Shown here: one piece after another, positions 33,182-43,969 of the stretch | How positions within the stretch are numbered: position 1 is the first letter of the stretch | How the letters are laid out: the number at the start of each line of letters is the position of its first letter | Source of the DNA: Anthonomus grandis grandis | Taxonomy: Eukaryota; Arthropoda; Insecta; Coleoptera; Curculionidae | DNA: 64,000 nt | Assembly: GCF_022605725.1 (NCBI RefSeq) | Contig: NC_065558.1 | Coordinates: 3,410,001-3,474,000 of the forward strand | Reading direction: 5' to 3' | Made by a program: the position numbers and the translations under genes | The notes under the pieces: generated by a model | Told to the model about the DNA's origin: nothing | The model's input: only the letters and a program-made list of their open reading frames with translations | The model's database searches: none

Positions 33182-35341
33182 TTAGCTATTCTGTTTTGTT
33201 AAAAAATGCAGCTTTAGTTTTTTCTTGAAACCCGCTACTGACATTTCTTTTATAGGATTCGGAACAAGGTCATTGTAAATTGCCACAGCATTATACAGAA
33301 AACTACGACGAAAGAAGGCTGTTCGATATCTGGGAATTGACAACTTGTTTATAAATCTCAGATTTGCATCATGTAAATTTTTCCGAAAAGTAAGTTTTTT
33401 GCGGAGGTAGGGAGGAGTAGACGACGCTAGCAGTCTATGCACAAAAACCGCCAATTGCAAAGAGAATAGATTTTCCACGCGCAGCCAACTAAGTTCACAT
33501 AGCCTTGCAGAGACTCTATCATACTTTCTCAGTCCATAAATAAATCTGCAGCATTGATTTTGCAGCTTTTGCAATCGGTACGCAGTGATTTTGTCTAAAC
33601 ATGGATAATAAACAATATTGCAGTAATTCATAATAGGTAATACTAGAGACTCACACAGTTTTTTCCTTACCTTAAAATTAATTATATTTCTGTTTGCATA
33701 CAATGGCTTTAAAGAATAGTATGACTTTTTAATAACATTAGAAACGTGTAACTTAAAGCGCAATTCATCATCCAGAAGCAATCCAAGATTTTTTGCACAT
33801 TTAACCATACTTAGCTGATTACCTCCCACAAAAAGCTTTAAACCGTCCAATGCTATTCTTTTTTTGTTCTTAGAAGTAAAGCACATAACACAACACTTTG
33901 AAGGATTGAGTTTTAAATTATTTTGAGAGGAAAAGAAGGAAATTCTAGAAAGATCGTCGTTTATTTTATTTGATGCCTCCAATACAGATTCAGCTTTAAA
34001 AGAATGATAAATTTGCATATCATCCGCGAACCCCTGGATCTGGCAGTGTTTTACAACTTTAAACAAATCCGAAACATACATTAGAAATAAGAGAGGTCCC
34101 AAAACAGATCCCTGAGGTACTCCAGATGTTATATATTTGATATTTGAAAAAGTCTGATCTTCCAAGACCACCATTTGCCTTCTGTTGGATAAGTAGGATT
34201 TAAAAAACATTTGGGAAACATTATCAAAGCCATAATAAGCCAATTTTGCCAAAAGCAAATGATGATCCAAGGTGTCAAATGCCTTGGAAAAATCAAGCAT
34301 TATAAGTGCTGTGGAGTCTCCTTTATCCATTGCAGAAATTATCTCTTGGGTAACGTTTAGTAAGACAGATGTCGTGCTATGTTGTTTTCTAAACCCAGAT
34401 TGCTTATGCGGAATAATATTATTGGAGGTGAGAAAGTCATAAATTTGCTGCTGTATAAACTTTTCCAAAACTTTAGCGATGACCGGGATAATTGAAATAG
34501 GTCTAAGGTCGCTGAAATTAGTTGGATTATTAATTTTAGCCAAAGGTGTTAAGAGAGAAATTTTCCACATACCCGGAAAATACCCAGTTTCTAGGCAACA
34601 GTTTATAATATGCGTAATATGTGGAGATAGCTTTGGAATACAGTGTTGCAACATTAACGCTGATATTGAATCACAACCGTGTGCATTTGATTTTAGGCTT
34701 AAGACTATTTTAGAAATTTCCTCAACTTTGGCTAATCGAAATGAAAAATTTAGATCATGTTTGAACTGTTTGTTCTGAAAATTAGCAACTTCTTCGGGGC
34801 AACTACCTAACGGGCTATAAATTGAAGCAAAATAGTCATTAATTTTGTTTGGATCTCGGAGATTTAAAGGAATAGAACGATTAGAGACATTTTTTAGACT
34901 TAGATTATTAATAGCTCTCCATAACTGTTTACTATCTCTGATGTTCTGATGAAATTGCAGATAATTTCTTTTTTCTCGTCTAATCATTCCCACCACAAGA
35001 TTACGCATCTGTCTATAATATGCCCAATCAGTCAAATTTTTAGATTTTTTAAAACTTGACAATGCCTTATTTTTTTCTTTTATAAAAAGCTGCACATTTG
35101 CAGTTATCCACGGGGTATAAGGCTTAGAAATTTTTGACGTCGTAAAGGGTGCATGTCTATCAAATAATGAGCAAATATTACTAGTAAGATACTGAATTTT
35201 TTCGTCTAGATTATTGATATAGTACACATTATCCCACACAATTTTATTCAGGTCCTTATAAAAATAATTTTTATTAAAATGTTTAAAAGTTACTTTGTTC
35301 GATTTAACTTGAATAAGGTTCTGATGTAACCATTTAGGCAA
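33182..35341 (-). CDS. Non-LTR reverse transcriptase, intact frame, endonuclease missing
   Basis: An uninterrupted frame of 719 codons; the first Met is probably not the original start, because the element is truncated upstream. It aligns with the 10246-13004 protein from the end of the endonuclease onward (DRHAPFTTSKISKPYTPWIT at 61-80). The reverse transcriptase covers about 250-530: LRPISIIPVIAKVLEKF at 279-295, SGFRKQHSTT at 315-324, MLDFSKAFDTLDH at 348-360 (first catalytic Asp), SGVPQGSVLGPLLF at 406-419 and FADD at 438-441. The thumb and C-terminal domain follow (NLGLLLDDELRFKLHVSNVIKK onward). The absence of stops over 2.1 kb suggests recent insertion. Without an endonuclease it cannot move alone. 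Confidence 0.92.
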   Translation of the reverse strand: MPKWLHQNLIQVKSNKVTFKHFNKNYFYKDLNKIVWDNVYYINNLDEKIQYLTSNICSLFDRHAPFTTSKISKPYTPWITANVQLFIKEKNKALSSFKKSKNLTDWAYYRQMRNLVVGMIRREKRNYLQFHQNIRDSKQLWRAINNLSLKNVSNRSIPLNLRDPNKINDYFASIYSPLGSCPEEVANFQNKQFKHDLNFSFRLAKVEEISKIVLSLKSNAHGCDSISALMLQHCIPKLSPHITHIINCCLETGYFPGMWKISLLTPLAKINNPTNFSDLRPISIIPVIAKVLEKFIQQQIYDFLTSNNIIPHKQSGFRKQHSTTSVLLNVTQEIISAMDKGDSTALIMLDFSKAFDTLDHHLLLAKLAYYGFDNVSQMFFKSYLSNRRQMVVLEDQTFSNIKYITSGVPQGSVLGPLLFLMYVSDLFKVVKHCQIQGFADDMQIYHSFKAESVLEASNKINDDLSRISFFSSQNNLKLNPSKCCVMCFTSKNKKRIALDGLKLFVGGNQLSMVKCAKNLGLLLDDELRFKLHVSNVIKKSYYSLKPLYANRNIINFKVRKKLCESLVLPIMNYCNIVYYPCLDKITAYRLQKLQNQCCRFIYGLRKYDRVSARLCELSWLRVENLFSLQLAVFVHRLLASSTPPYLRKKLTFRKNLHDANLRFINKLSIPRYRTAFFRRSFLYNAVAIYNDLVPNPIKEMSVAGFKKKLKLHFLTKQNS

Positions 35342-35345
35342 GGAT

Positions 35346-35739
35346 AAAAGAAGAGAAAAATAAATCGCTTAAAAATAGTTGCAATATCATTTTTGGACAT
35401 TGTTATAGCGACATTGAACTTGACAAGGCCAGAAGTTCTGGTTCACTGACATCGTGACGTTTATATCCTGTTTTAGCACACGTTATTGTTTTAATTATGT
35501 TTTTATCTCGATTTGGGTGGTATTGTAGTTATTTACTAGACCGATAATATAGAGATGTCAAGCTCGCTTACCATCAATCAGTTTATTGTTGTCTGTCATC
35601 TTTCATCATCATTTTTTTAGTGTCTATGTCTTAATCAAACGAAGAAGGAGAATTTTTTTACATACTTATATACTCTTTGAAGCATTAATTGAAATTAACA
35701 TTATTTAATTTAACTAGTATTAATAAAAAATTTTTAGTA
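35346..35739. other. Unassigned
   Basis: Flanking DNA of the truncated retrotransposon. No open frame or repeat recognised. Confidence 0.5.
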
Positions 35740-36430
35740 TTTGGGATTATAGTATTTGGCAAAATTCTCAAAAACTAATGATTTTTTAGAAAATTTATAA
35801 AGACATGAAATCAACTCTTAATCCCATTTAATCCATCAACATTAAAATCACCTTCCTAACTAACATAGTAAAAAGGTTACAGACAATTTATTAAAAGAAT
35901 TTTTTTTTTTTCAACTGTCCGACACCATTTTGACATGTTTTTTCTGAAAATTTACTAAGACACAAAATAAACCTTTAACCTTTTTCAATCCAGCAACATT
36001 TAAATCACCTCCTTTACTAACATAATAAACAGGTTACAGCTAGTTCTGTTATAGAGCAATTTTGGCAGATTTCTTGAAAACTAATGATTTCTCAAAAAAT
36101 TTATTAAAACATGAAGTGAACCCTTAAACCTATTCAATGTAAGTAACACAATAAAAAAGTTACAGCCAATTTAATTAAAGAATATTTTTTTTCCGACTGT
36201 TCGACACCATTTTGGCAGATTTCGCAAAAACTAATGATTTCTCAAAAAATTCATAGAAACATAAAATAAACACTTAACCTTATTCAATTCAGCTCCATTT
36301 AAATCACCTCCCTATTTAACATAAAAAAAAATTACAACATTTTTTTTCCAAGTGTCTGACACCAATTTGGCAGATTTCTCAAAAACTAATGATTGCTTAA
36401 AAGAATTATAAAGACATAAATTTCTATGAT
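35740..36430. repeat. Tandem array, about 150-bp unit, five degenerate copies
   Basis: The core TTTGGCAGATTTCTCAAAAACTAATGATTTCTCAAAAAATT recurs at about 35756, 35930 (poor), 36060, 36212 and 36365. Each is followed by AAACCTATTCAAT-like, ATTTAAATCACCTCC and GTTACAGC-like blocks, and preceded by GACTGTTCGACACCA. Intervals are 130-174 bp. Satellite-like, without coding content. Confidence 0.82.
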
Positions 36431-36439
36431 GCACAGTCA

Positions 36440-36600
36440 GATATGATTCTATCAATTATTATGTTTTTTTTGTGATTTTTGAATGATCTACTTATCTGCA
36501 AAAAATCCATACTGTTGCTGAACAAATTCAGACTTGAATGTTATTTTTGTTAAAAATCCTTATAATGCAGGAATAAATAATTCTAAACTAAAAAAAACAT
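36440..36600 (-). pseudogene. Possible reverse transcriptase scrap, shared with 40.5 kb
   Basis: The minus strand reads VQQQYGFFADK, resembling the EQ(Y/F)GFR motif of non-LTR reverse transcriptases. The DNA matches 40500-40600 in the same order (ATCTGCAAAAAATC, TACTG, TCAGACT, TGTTATTTT). Weak evidence for class; good evidence that the two segments are related. Confidence 0.35.
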
Positions 36601-36669
36601 TTATATTAGTAATATATTAATTGCCACACGCACGACCTTCATTGCTCGGACGTGTATATACATTTCACG

Positions 36670-38930
36670 ATAATGTAGATTTTGGAGCTAAAAGACCAGT
36701 CAGTAGTAACACATTACGATCAACAATTAATATCAAAATATAACACAGTAATGACCGATATTAAGACAATAACAGTTACCAATATGGATTTTGTCAAATC
36801 CAGGTTGTTGGATGAAGAAATAAAACAAAATTCCAAAAAACATATTGAGCAGAAAACAGTGTTTAAATCCAGTACATCTGGGGGTTGTTAAACATGTGGA
36901 AGTACCCTTCATATTCAGTTTTATTGACTAAAAAGAAAACCAGCAAGTAGAGGTAATTATCAACAGAAATAGGAGTCACACCATCATATAAGGAGACAAG
37001 AAGCTTATGCAGTAGATGACTATGGTGTCATATTGTATGGAACGGATGTAAATACTGAGGAAAGTAATAAAGTGTCATTTGTCATTGACTCAGATCCAGT
37101 AATCATTTTAATCAAGACAAGATATAACGTTAATAAACTAATTAATTATGTTGAAACATAATTAAGGAGGAACGAATGTGGTATTCTAGCAGAGATATGT
37201 TAGCGACAAACTGTGCTTATCGAAGCCTTTATCACACCTGAAATAAAGCACAATTTATTATCAGCATCAAAGATCCATCTGCTTTATTTTTCATCATTCT
37301 TCTTCATTATTAAAAATAAAGCTGAAGATAATTTAAAGAGATATATTAAGTGCCTTGAAAGACACACTAATAGTAAAGTTAGGAGATTTAGACTAGATAA
37401 TGGAGGAGAGTTTTAATAAAATAGTTTTAATGAATACTGTAGACAAAAAAGAATTAGAGTACAGTATACTCTAACCTACATCCCTTAATAAAATGGAAAA
37501 TCTGAAAGAATAAATAAGAATTAGAATTTAATTAAAAGCTGATTCAGGCTTATAATCTAAATAAGACACTGACAACAGTCTTTCAAAGAGGTCAGACACC
37601 ATCCATGTTGCATAATGAAAGAAATGATTTAACTAAGAAGAATAAGCTAGAACCAAAGCATTGAAAGATGCAATGGTTGAATATTGTAGATGGGAATACA
37701 GACTATGGTCATCAGAGGAGAGAAAAACCATTAAGTGCCCTTTGATGAGAGTGGTATGGAATCTATGCAGCAAAATTCAGAAACTAAACATAAATAGCCC
37801 CATCTGAAATAGAACAAGATCCTACCGAAGAAAATTTGATGGAGGAGCATACAAATGTAAAAGAAAATTTAGACGAATATACAGATCAAGATGCAAACAC
37901 CGAGAGCTATGAAGAGGATCATAAAAATGATAATAAAAATAGAATCAGGAGTAATTTGAATGAATATGAGATTTATCTGCTTCTAATGAAAACTCGAAAT
38001 CTTATGAAGAAGCTATAGTATCAGAAAAGTGGCAATGGACAACAAGTAGCCATAGACACTCAATGGTTATTTAAATTAAAAAAAATATGGTAAAAAGAAA
38101 ACCATACTTACAGCTAAAGGTTTTTAAATGCTATTTAATTTAAATGAGTTTAGCTACTCCCCTATTTATAGAGTTTAAAGTATAAGAATACTATTGTCAA
38201 TGTCTGTTCAGTGTAATTGGTTACAATTGATGTACCAACAGTATTCCTTTTATACAGAAAACTTAAGGCTTAAACAGCAAATTTCAATATTTTAAACTAA
38301 ACCATTATGCCCTTCATAGTTTAAAAAGCGCCTCTGAGCGCTGGAACTTCAATTTTACGGAAGTTGATGATAAAATTCAAAAGGTCTTGTCACTGTCTAT
38401 ATATCAATAAAGATATTTATTTGGTATTGTTTGTTGATGATGCATTAATGTTAGGATCAAGTGAAAAGTCACAAAACTTGTGCAAGATTTATATGACGAT
38501 ATTTAAATTAGGAAATAGACTCAAAGTTACCTAAACGAAGATAATTTACAAGGCTTTAAAGGAATTTGGTATGACCGAGTGTCATTCCATAGAAACGTCC
38601 ATAAAACAGAACTTTCAAGTGGATCAAAATCAACCTATATTAAATGTAGCTTTATGTATCTATAAATTATAAGCAGGTCAGATATACCATATTAAAGTGT
38701 TTGAGTTTTCAGCAAATATCTGGATAGAGTAACGTTGCAGCTGTGGACAGCTGGAAAAGGGATATTAAGATAGTTGAGTGCTACAAGCGAAATAAAAGTA
38801 AAAAGAGTATTAGCATAACTCAATGGAGGATGATTATGTGTTAGCTGTTGTTGCAGCACAAGAACCAATTAATTTGAAAGCGATCTTATTAAAGTTTGGC
38901 TAGTGCAATCCAGTTACGTTAAAAATAGAT
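36670..38930 (+). pseudogene. Copia-like retrotransposon gag-pol, decayed
   Basis: Plus-strand pieces in copia order. Gag C-terminus MDFVKSRLLDEEIKQN (36784-36830). A damaged zinc-knuckle region follows, then a protease-like FVIDSDPVIIL near 37078. The integrase is at 37300-37540: KRYIKCLERHTNSKVRRFRLDNGGEF with a catalytic Asp, then NEYCRQKRIRVQYTL. A charged linker follows (37836-38018). The reverse transcriptase is at about 38010-38500, with LVLFVDDALMLGS near 38420, where copia has YVDD. An RNase H end near 38820-38900 reads DDYVLAVVAAQEPINLKAIL. Frames change repeatedly. LTRs were not found on either side. This relic is on the opposite strand from the 8.1-9.9 kb relic. Confidence 0.8.
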
Positions 38931-39734
38931 AATTAAAAAGCTATCTATTAAATCAAACCTTTGAAAGGAGCAAATATATTAATCTACTAGCACTAATTAA
39001 TTATTATGTTTATTATTATTATGTAATTAATTATTATGTTATAGTTTTTATTGTTCTCATTCTTAGCATATGTTAGTTAGTTACAATTTTTATAATCCCC
39101 TCTGGTATAAAATTGATTTGTAAAGGTTGTATAAAAGTTACAGCCCTAATTTCAATAGGTTAATATACATAATTTTATTGCCTTTAAAATGATATTAAAT
39201 ACTTTTTTTTTAAAGAATATTCTGAGTAATTTGAGTTAAAGATACCAAGGGTCTGAATGACCACCCTTTGGCCCATTTGTCCCTGGAATAAAAAATTAAT
39301 TTTTTACGAAGGATTTGCATTTTTTTATATTTTTTTCCAATTAAACTTTCTTTGAAAAACATGAGATAAAACAAATAAACGATAGATAAACACAATTTTT
39401 TAACTAAAGATGATCGTGTTATTTGAATCAAAAATTTAAATAGAACATCGCTCTAATTGGACAAAAGTAGCTGAAAACGAGTGAAACGCAAAAATAAGGT
39501 TTTGGTTATAGGAGCATATCTTAGGGTCAAAAAATAATTTAAAACCAAAAATTGTTTAAGTGCTGTAGTTTCTAGAATAGAAATTTTGAAATGTTTTTAT
39601 AACCTGATTTTTTAATGATCTATGAAGTGAGATCTTGTTGCTAGTTAGTTTAAAAGATCCATCAAGAAAATCGTAAATTAATAAAATTGAACTGCATGGA
39701 AGAAAAAATAAATAATGGCATATTAAAAGTTAAT
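38931..39734. other. AT-rich DNA with short internal repeats
   Basis: AATTAATTATTATG occurs twice at 38992-39055. A short open frame (39210-39431, minus) is not recognisable. If the copia relic had a right LTR it should start here, but no LTR pair was seen. Confidence 0.4.
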
Positions 39735-40310
39735 TTTAAAATTCCAGGCAATTGAAAAGTAACAATTTATCTTAAAATTCTGCCTATTCTTTTAACTGCT
39801 TCGAGTAAATAAAATGGTATATTAGAAATTATAGGCAATTGACCTATGAGTCTCTTTTCAACTGTCAGTTAAACTACTAATTTATTTTAAAGCAATTTTT
39901 TTTCCAAGTACCTGCAATGAATAAGTAATTATTTTAAAATTTTAGATACTTTAAATAAAATTATTATGACCTAATTACTACGTTTTGTCGTTATTTTCAA
40001 CTGCCTGGAATAGACAAAATATTATACTGAGATTCTCAGGCGCCTATAAAGTGGCAATTGACTTTATAGTTTTATCAATTTCTCTCAACTGCCTAGAATG
40101 AGTGACTAATTATTTTAAAATTCCAGGCACTTCAACTACAAATAATATTGAAGCTTTTTCTTGTTATTTTCGACTGCCTGGAAAAAATTAAATATTATTT
40201 TAAAATTCCAAAAGTAACAAGTTCTTTTAAAATTCTGCCTCTTCTTTCAACTGCTTCGAGTAAATAAAATGGTATATTAGAAATTATAGGCAATTGACCT
40301 ATGGTTTCAT
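39735..40310. repeat. Degenerate CCTGGAA / TTCCAGG repeat block 1
   Basis: Short motifs like AAATTCCAGGCAATTGAA (39742), CAACTGCCTGGAATAG (40000), TTCCAGGCACTTCAA (40122) and CGACTGCCTGGAAAA (40169) recur every 30-130 bp, mixed with AATTATTTTAAAATT. A longer block (AAAATTCTGCC...TTCGAGTAAATAAAATGGTATATTAG) occurs at 39775-39850 and 40235-40305. Confidence 0.65.
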
Positions 40311-40339
40311 TAAAGCTAATGTTCTTTACTTTTTGATCA

Positions 40340-40620
40340 TCTAAACGTTATCAAAACGTATGATCTTTAAAAAGTTACACCCCTGAAGATTTCTATACTC
40401 TAAACCATAAAGACGCCACAATCTTTCAAATAATATTTTGATATTCTTTACTTTGTCAAATGCCTTTGCACTGTCAATATTTTTTTATTAATTTCATGAA
40501 GTATTTTATTGTTTCTGATTTTTTAATCACGTATCTGCAAAAAATCTATACTGCTCCTGGCCAATTTCAGACTCTCAATGTTATTTTCGTTGATGCAAAA
40601 ATAATTAAACTTTGCCACAT
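40340..40620 (-). pseudogene. Possible non-LTR reverse transcriptase scrap
   Basis: The minus strand gives GQEQYRFFADT, then, after stops, DSAKAFDKVKNI and LFERLWRLYGLEYRNLQG. This resembles the QYGFR, (D)xxKAFDxVxH and LxxxGI segments of a non-LTR reverse transcriptase. Its first part matches 36440-36600. Heavily decayed. Confidence 0.5.
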
Positions 40621-41699
40621 ACATATTACTCCTGAACGAGCATTATGATTTTAAATAATTTATTAAAAATAACTTTTTCTATTCTTATAGCATTTAGTAT
40701 TTGCATGATGCAACTAGCAACAGTGAATCAATTAACCGTTACCCTGCATGGTCATGTTTCTTTTGTTGCCATTTAAATCCCAGCCTTGGTACTGACATAC
40801 CTGATGCACCTAGACGTACTTCGCATTATAACTGTCAGTTAATGTAATGTATAATATAATCTATTGCGGTGTTCTTTAACGTGGGTTGTGTCATGCAATT
40901 TCTAACGCTAATTCCATGCCAAACACACTGTGAACGGCTACCAGGCCAGACAATTGACTCTTGGGTATTTATTTTATTAGCAATTTAAAGTGGTTTTTGT
41001 ATGTTGACTTGAGACGTGACTCTCGGACTGTTGATCGGTGATTAAAAAAGAACTTCAAGAATGCCGCCCATGAGACCAAGAAAGGACAAAAGGACGGGCA
41101 TTAACATTAATTACCCCGTACGTTTGCTTGATTAAGCAATATTCGGCTTGTTTTGATGTTGCTTGTAAAAAAGCGAACAAATGTGGTAGTTTTTGTTATA
41201 TTTTGCGTGCACCTAACCGAATTGTTCGCCGTTAAAAGCAACGGTAATCGACGAACAGGGTCGCAATCGTTACCAATTTCGACTCGGAAGGGCCGTTTTT
41301 ATTTTGTTATCCGACTGAAATTGCAAGGGCTCGGTTCGGAATCAGAATCGTAACAGGTTTTTTATGGCCCTGTTGTTTTTCGAATAACTGTTGTACTGAG
41401 ATATTCGAGTTGAAATGATTAGGGCGTTTGATTGAAAAGTATTGGCACGAACTGGGTCAGCGTTAGTGATTTTGTTTGAGAGGTATTAAAATGAGAAAGA
41501 CATACCGTAAATTTGATAGAAAAGTTACCTGAAACTAAGAAAGGAGCCAGAAACAGGAAAACTTTAAGTGTAGTTTTTTGTGCATCAATAAATAGAGAAA
41601 AATTATTTTTGAATAAGGCTTGAACACCTTCACTTAGTGTTAAAAAACATGTTTTAACTTTCTATTTAATATTTTTTTATCTAACTGCCAGAAGAGTTA
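40621..41699. other. Unassigned; part may be unique host DNA
   Basis: The stretch 40690-41400 is less repetitive and has more CpG than its surroundings (for example GGTCGCAATCGTTACC). An open frame at 41153-41353 (VKKRTNVVVFVIFCV start) is not recognisable. Confidence 0.4.
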
Positions 41700-42220
41700 C
41701 TTTAAATGCGTGGAATAAAATCGAAAATTACTTTGATTTCTGGAAAGAATACAAGATAAAAACTACCTAACAGAAATTAAAAATTCCTGGAAAAAAATTA
41801 CGTCAAAATATTGCAACATATTGAAAATTACTCGAATAGCCTGGAAAACATACAAAAATTATTTTAAATTTCTGGAAAGCATCAATTATAATATGCTATA
41901 GTTCTCGATACAAAATTACCTCCGATGCATGGAAAATATGAATAAATATTTCCCACTTCTTGACAATGATTTTACGAAATGAACACGATACAAGTAACCT
42001 CAATAGCTAGACAATTTTTTAACGTCTGAAAATGAAAAAAATAACAACGGAATAAATAAAAAATATTATAAAAGGAATACGTTAAAAAATACTTCAAGAA
42101 CCTGATAATTAGAATGAAAAATGTAGTCCATAAAGAAATAAAAACATGACTCCAAAAATCCCAAAAAAATCCAACTGTGAAAACATGAAAAATTATTCGA
42201 AATGACTGGAATATTAAAAA
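41700..42220. repeat. Degenerate CCTGGAA repeat block 2
   Basis: TTTCTGGAAAGAATAC (41738), TTCCTGGAAAAAAATTAC (41786), ATAGCCTGGAAAACATAC (41835), TTTCTGGAAAGCAT (41870) and GACTGGAATATT (42203) recur with AAAATTAC spacers at 30-50 bp steps, same strand. Confidence 0.6.
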
Positions 42221-42289
42221 AAAATTACACAAACTATGATCGATTTACAACGCCGCTTTATTCCTCACTTAACAGAGATAAAAAATATT

Positions 42290-42485
42290 TTGCGTGTTTT
42301 TGGACCTTGCTAAGGCATTTGATACGGCTGACCACAATATCCTGATGGACATCTTGCAAATGAATAAAATCAGGTGGATTAACTTTTGTTTGATAAGAAT
42401 CAACAAGCAAATAATGCAGTACCTCAGGGGACTGTTTTGGAGCCTATTTTATTTAATTCCTATACAAATATTATTTTTTTAAATT
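42290..42485 (+). pseudogene. Non-LTR reverse transcriptase fragment
   Basis: Reads FLDLAKAFDTADHNILMDIL (42296-42355), the motif with the first catalytic Asp. After a frame change near 42405 it reads NAVPQGTVLEPILFNSYT, matching VPQGTVLGPLLFxLYI. Both ends are lost. Confidence 0.85.
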
Positions 42486-42689
42486 TGTAATTATGTGGAG
42501 AAATTACTTGTTTTACCAATGACTTTGCCATAATATTTAAAAGTGACTCCTCGAATAGGCTCAAAAAAAAGCAGAATCTTATTTGATCAAAATGTAAATT
42601 AAATCAAGTAATAGAACTCTTACATATTGTATTAGAGGGATTTAAGTTTTAAATGTTAGGCTACGACTACGCTAGTTATAACAGTAGTA

Positions 42690-43518
42690 TAATACAGTTT
42701 TTTACTTCCCCTTTTCGCCAGCAGGATGATGGTAATTTTTCTATTAATCTTGAATGGTAGCTGGCATTGTCCATAATAATAATTGAATTTTCGGGAATTG
42801 ACTTGATCATTTCGGAAAAATAATCTTCAAAAACTTCGCGTTCATTTCTTCGTGGTAATCCTTAGTTGACTTCGATTCCCATTCAAACAGATCGCCATTT
42901 AAAAATCCTTTATAGCTCCCAATATGTGTCATTATTAATCTGTGGCCAGTCGATAATCCTTCTATAAAAGCCTCTTTAAGCCAGGTTTCTTCCAAATAAT
43001 AAATGTTTCTTCCTTCCTTTCGATACTCCTTAATTTGCCTTAAATACTTTCTTCTCCAACATACTATTTCTTCTTTATCTATTAATCAAAATAGATTTTC
43101 TATTTTGCTTTTGCCAAGAAAAATTTAATTCGTGTAAAATTTTCCATATTTTTTTTTCCCATTTCTGGTACATTTTCAAAATTTTGTCGATAGTTGGCAT
43201 TTCATTCTTAAAATAAAATGAATGTACTGTCCTCCTGATGATATGCTTTGCTGTCTCATCAACTGCTATCGGCTTCCTACCGGCAGTTTTCTTTACACTC
43301 TTCTTAGGCAAGTTCTCACGGTTTTCACTTTTTCTGTCACTAAGAAGTCTGTAAATTGTTGCTTTACTTATGCCTGTCATATTGGCACATGTAGAAACTA
43401 GATTTCTAACAGTACTTAGAAGCATTTGATGCACAAGTGCATCATGTACGTTTAGTACTATAGTCCTTGCTTTAAAATCTAAAACACCTTTACACACTAC
43501 GGGGCTAAACTTTGACAT
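42690..43518 (-). pseudogene. IS630/Tc1/mariner-superfamily transposase, N-terminal two thirds
   Basis: A 147-codon frame (43518-43075) begins with an HTH-type N-terminus (LVSTCANMTGISKATIYRLL), a basic stretch and IRRTVHSFYFKNEMPT. After a one-base shift near 43085 it continues as KEEIVCWRRKYLRQIKEYRK, then YYLEETWLKEAF near 43000; relatives have DETW here. KSTKDYHEEMN follows. After another shift it reads SIIIMDNASYHSRL near 42765, with the second catalytic Asp. The final Glu segment (LNPIE) is absent. Same superfamily as the 19.7-22.5 kb element but on the other strand and without its TIRs. It shows the central part missing from that copy. Confidence 0.85.
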
Positions 43519-43969
43519 TCAATGTGCAACAATACTGAAAAATAAATTAAGTTTTTAGGATATATCTACATTATATACCATAAAATATAACTACCTGTTT
43601 GCATTTAAGATTGCACAATTTAGGTACCTATAATACTTATACCTCCATATTTACCTACCTAGACAATTTATCTACTTACAAGGGTTAAAAAGAACTTGTA
43701 CATTAGGTACTTAAGTAATTCAAAGAATTTATAGCTAAAATTGGCCTATTTCTTGCACTATTAAATAAACCCAACAAATGAAAACATTCAGGTCTTAATG
43801 TACTTGAAAAGTGGGACCCTTTCGTGTGCTCCTACGGATTAAGAAATGGACGTTTTAAAATATTATAGTTTTAATTTTTGACCACTAACAAGGTTTTACC
43901 TTCTGATGATTCTTTGTTTATTCATTGTCAATTTATTCTATTTATAAACAATAAGCAAAGAAAACAACT

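Larger units (their letters stand above)
32925..35345 (-). mobile_element. CR1/Jockey-like non-LTR retrotransposon (copy 2), 5'-truncated
   Basis: Minus-strand element with a (TTTA)n tail (AAAT repeats at 32925-32952). Its 3' region resembles that of the 9882 copy (ATGGCTTTAT, AGTCTAGCC...GGCTAATCTA) and holds the hairpin at 32995-33007. The 3' untranslated region is about 230 bp. The 5' end falls just after the endonuclease, the usual outcome of incomplete reverse transcription. A target duplication was not identified. Confidence 0.88.

Noticed and set aside
36670..38930. LTRs of the copia relic
   Set aside because: No matching TG...CA direct repeats were found on the two sides.
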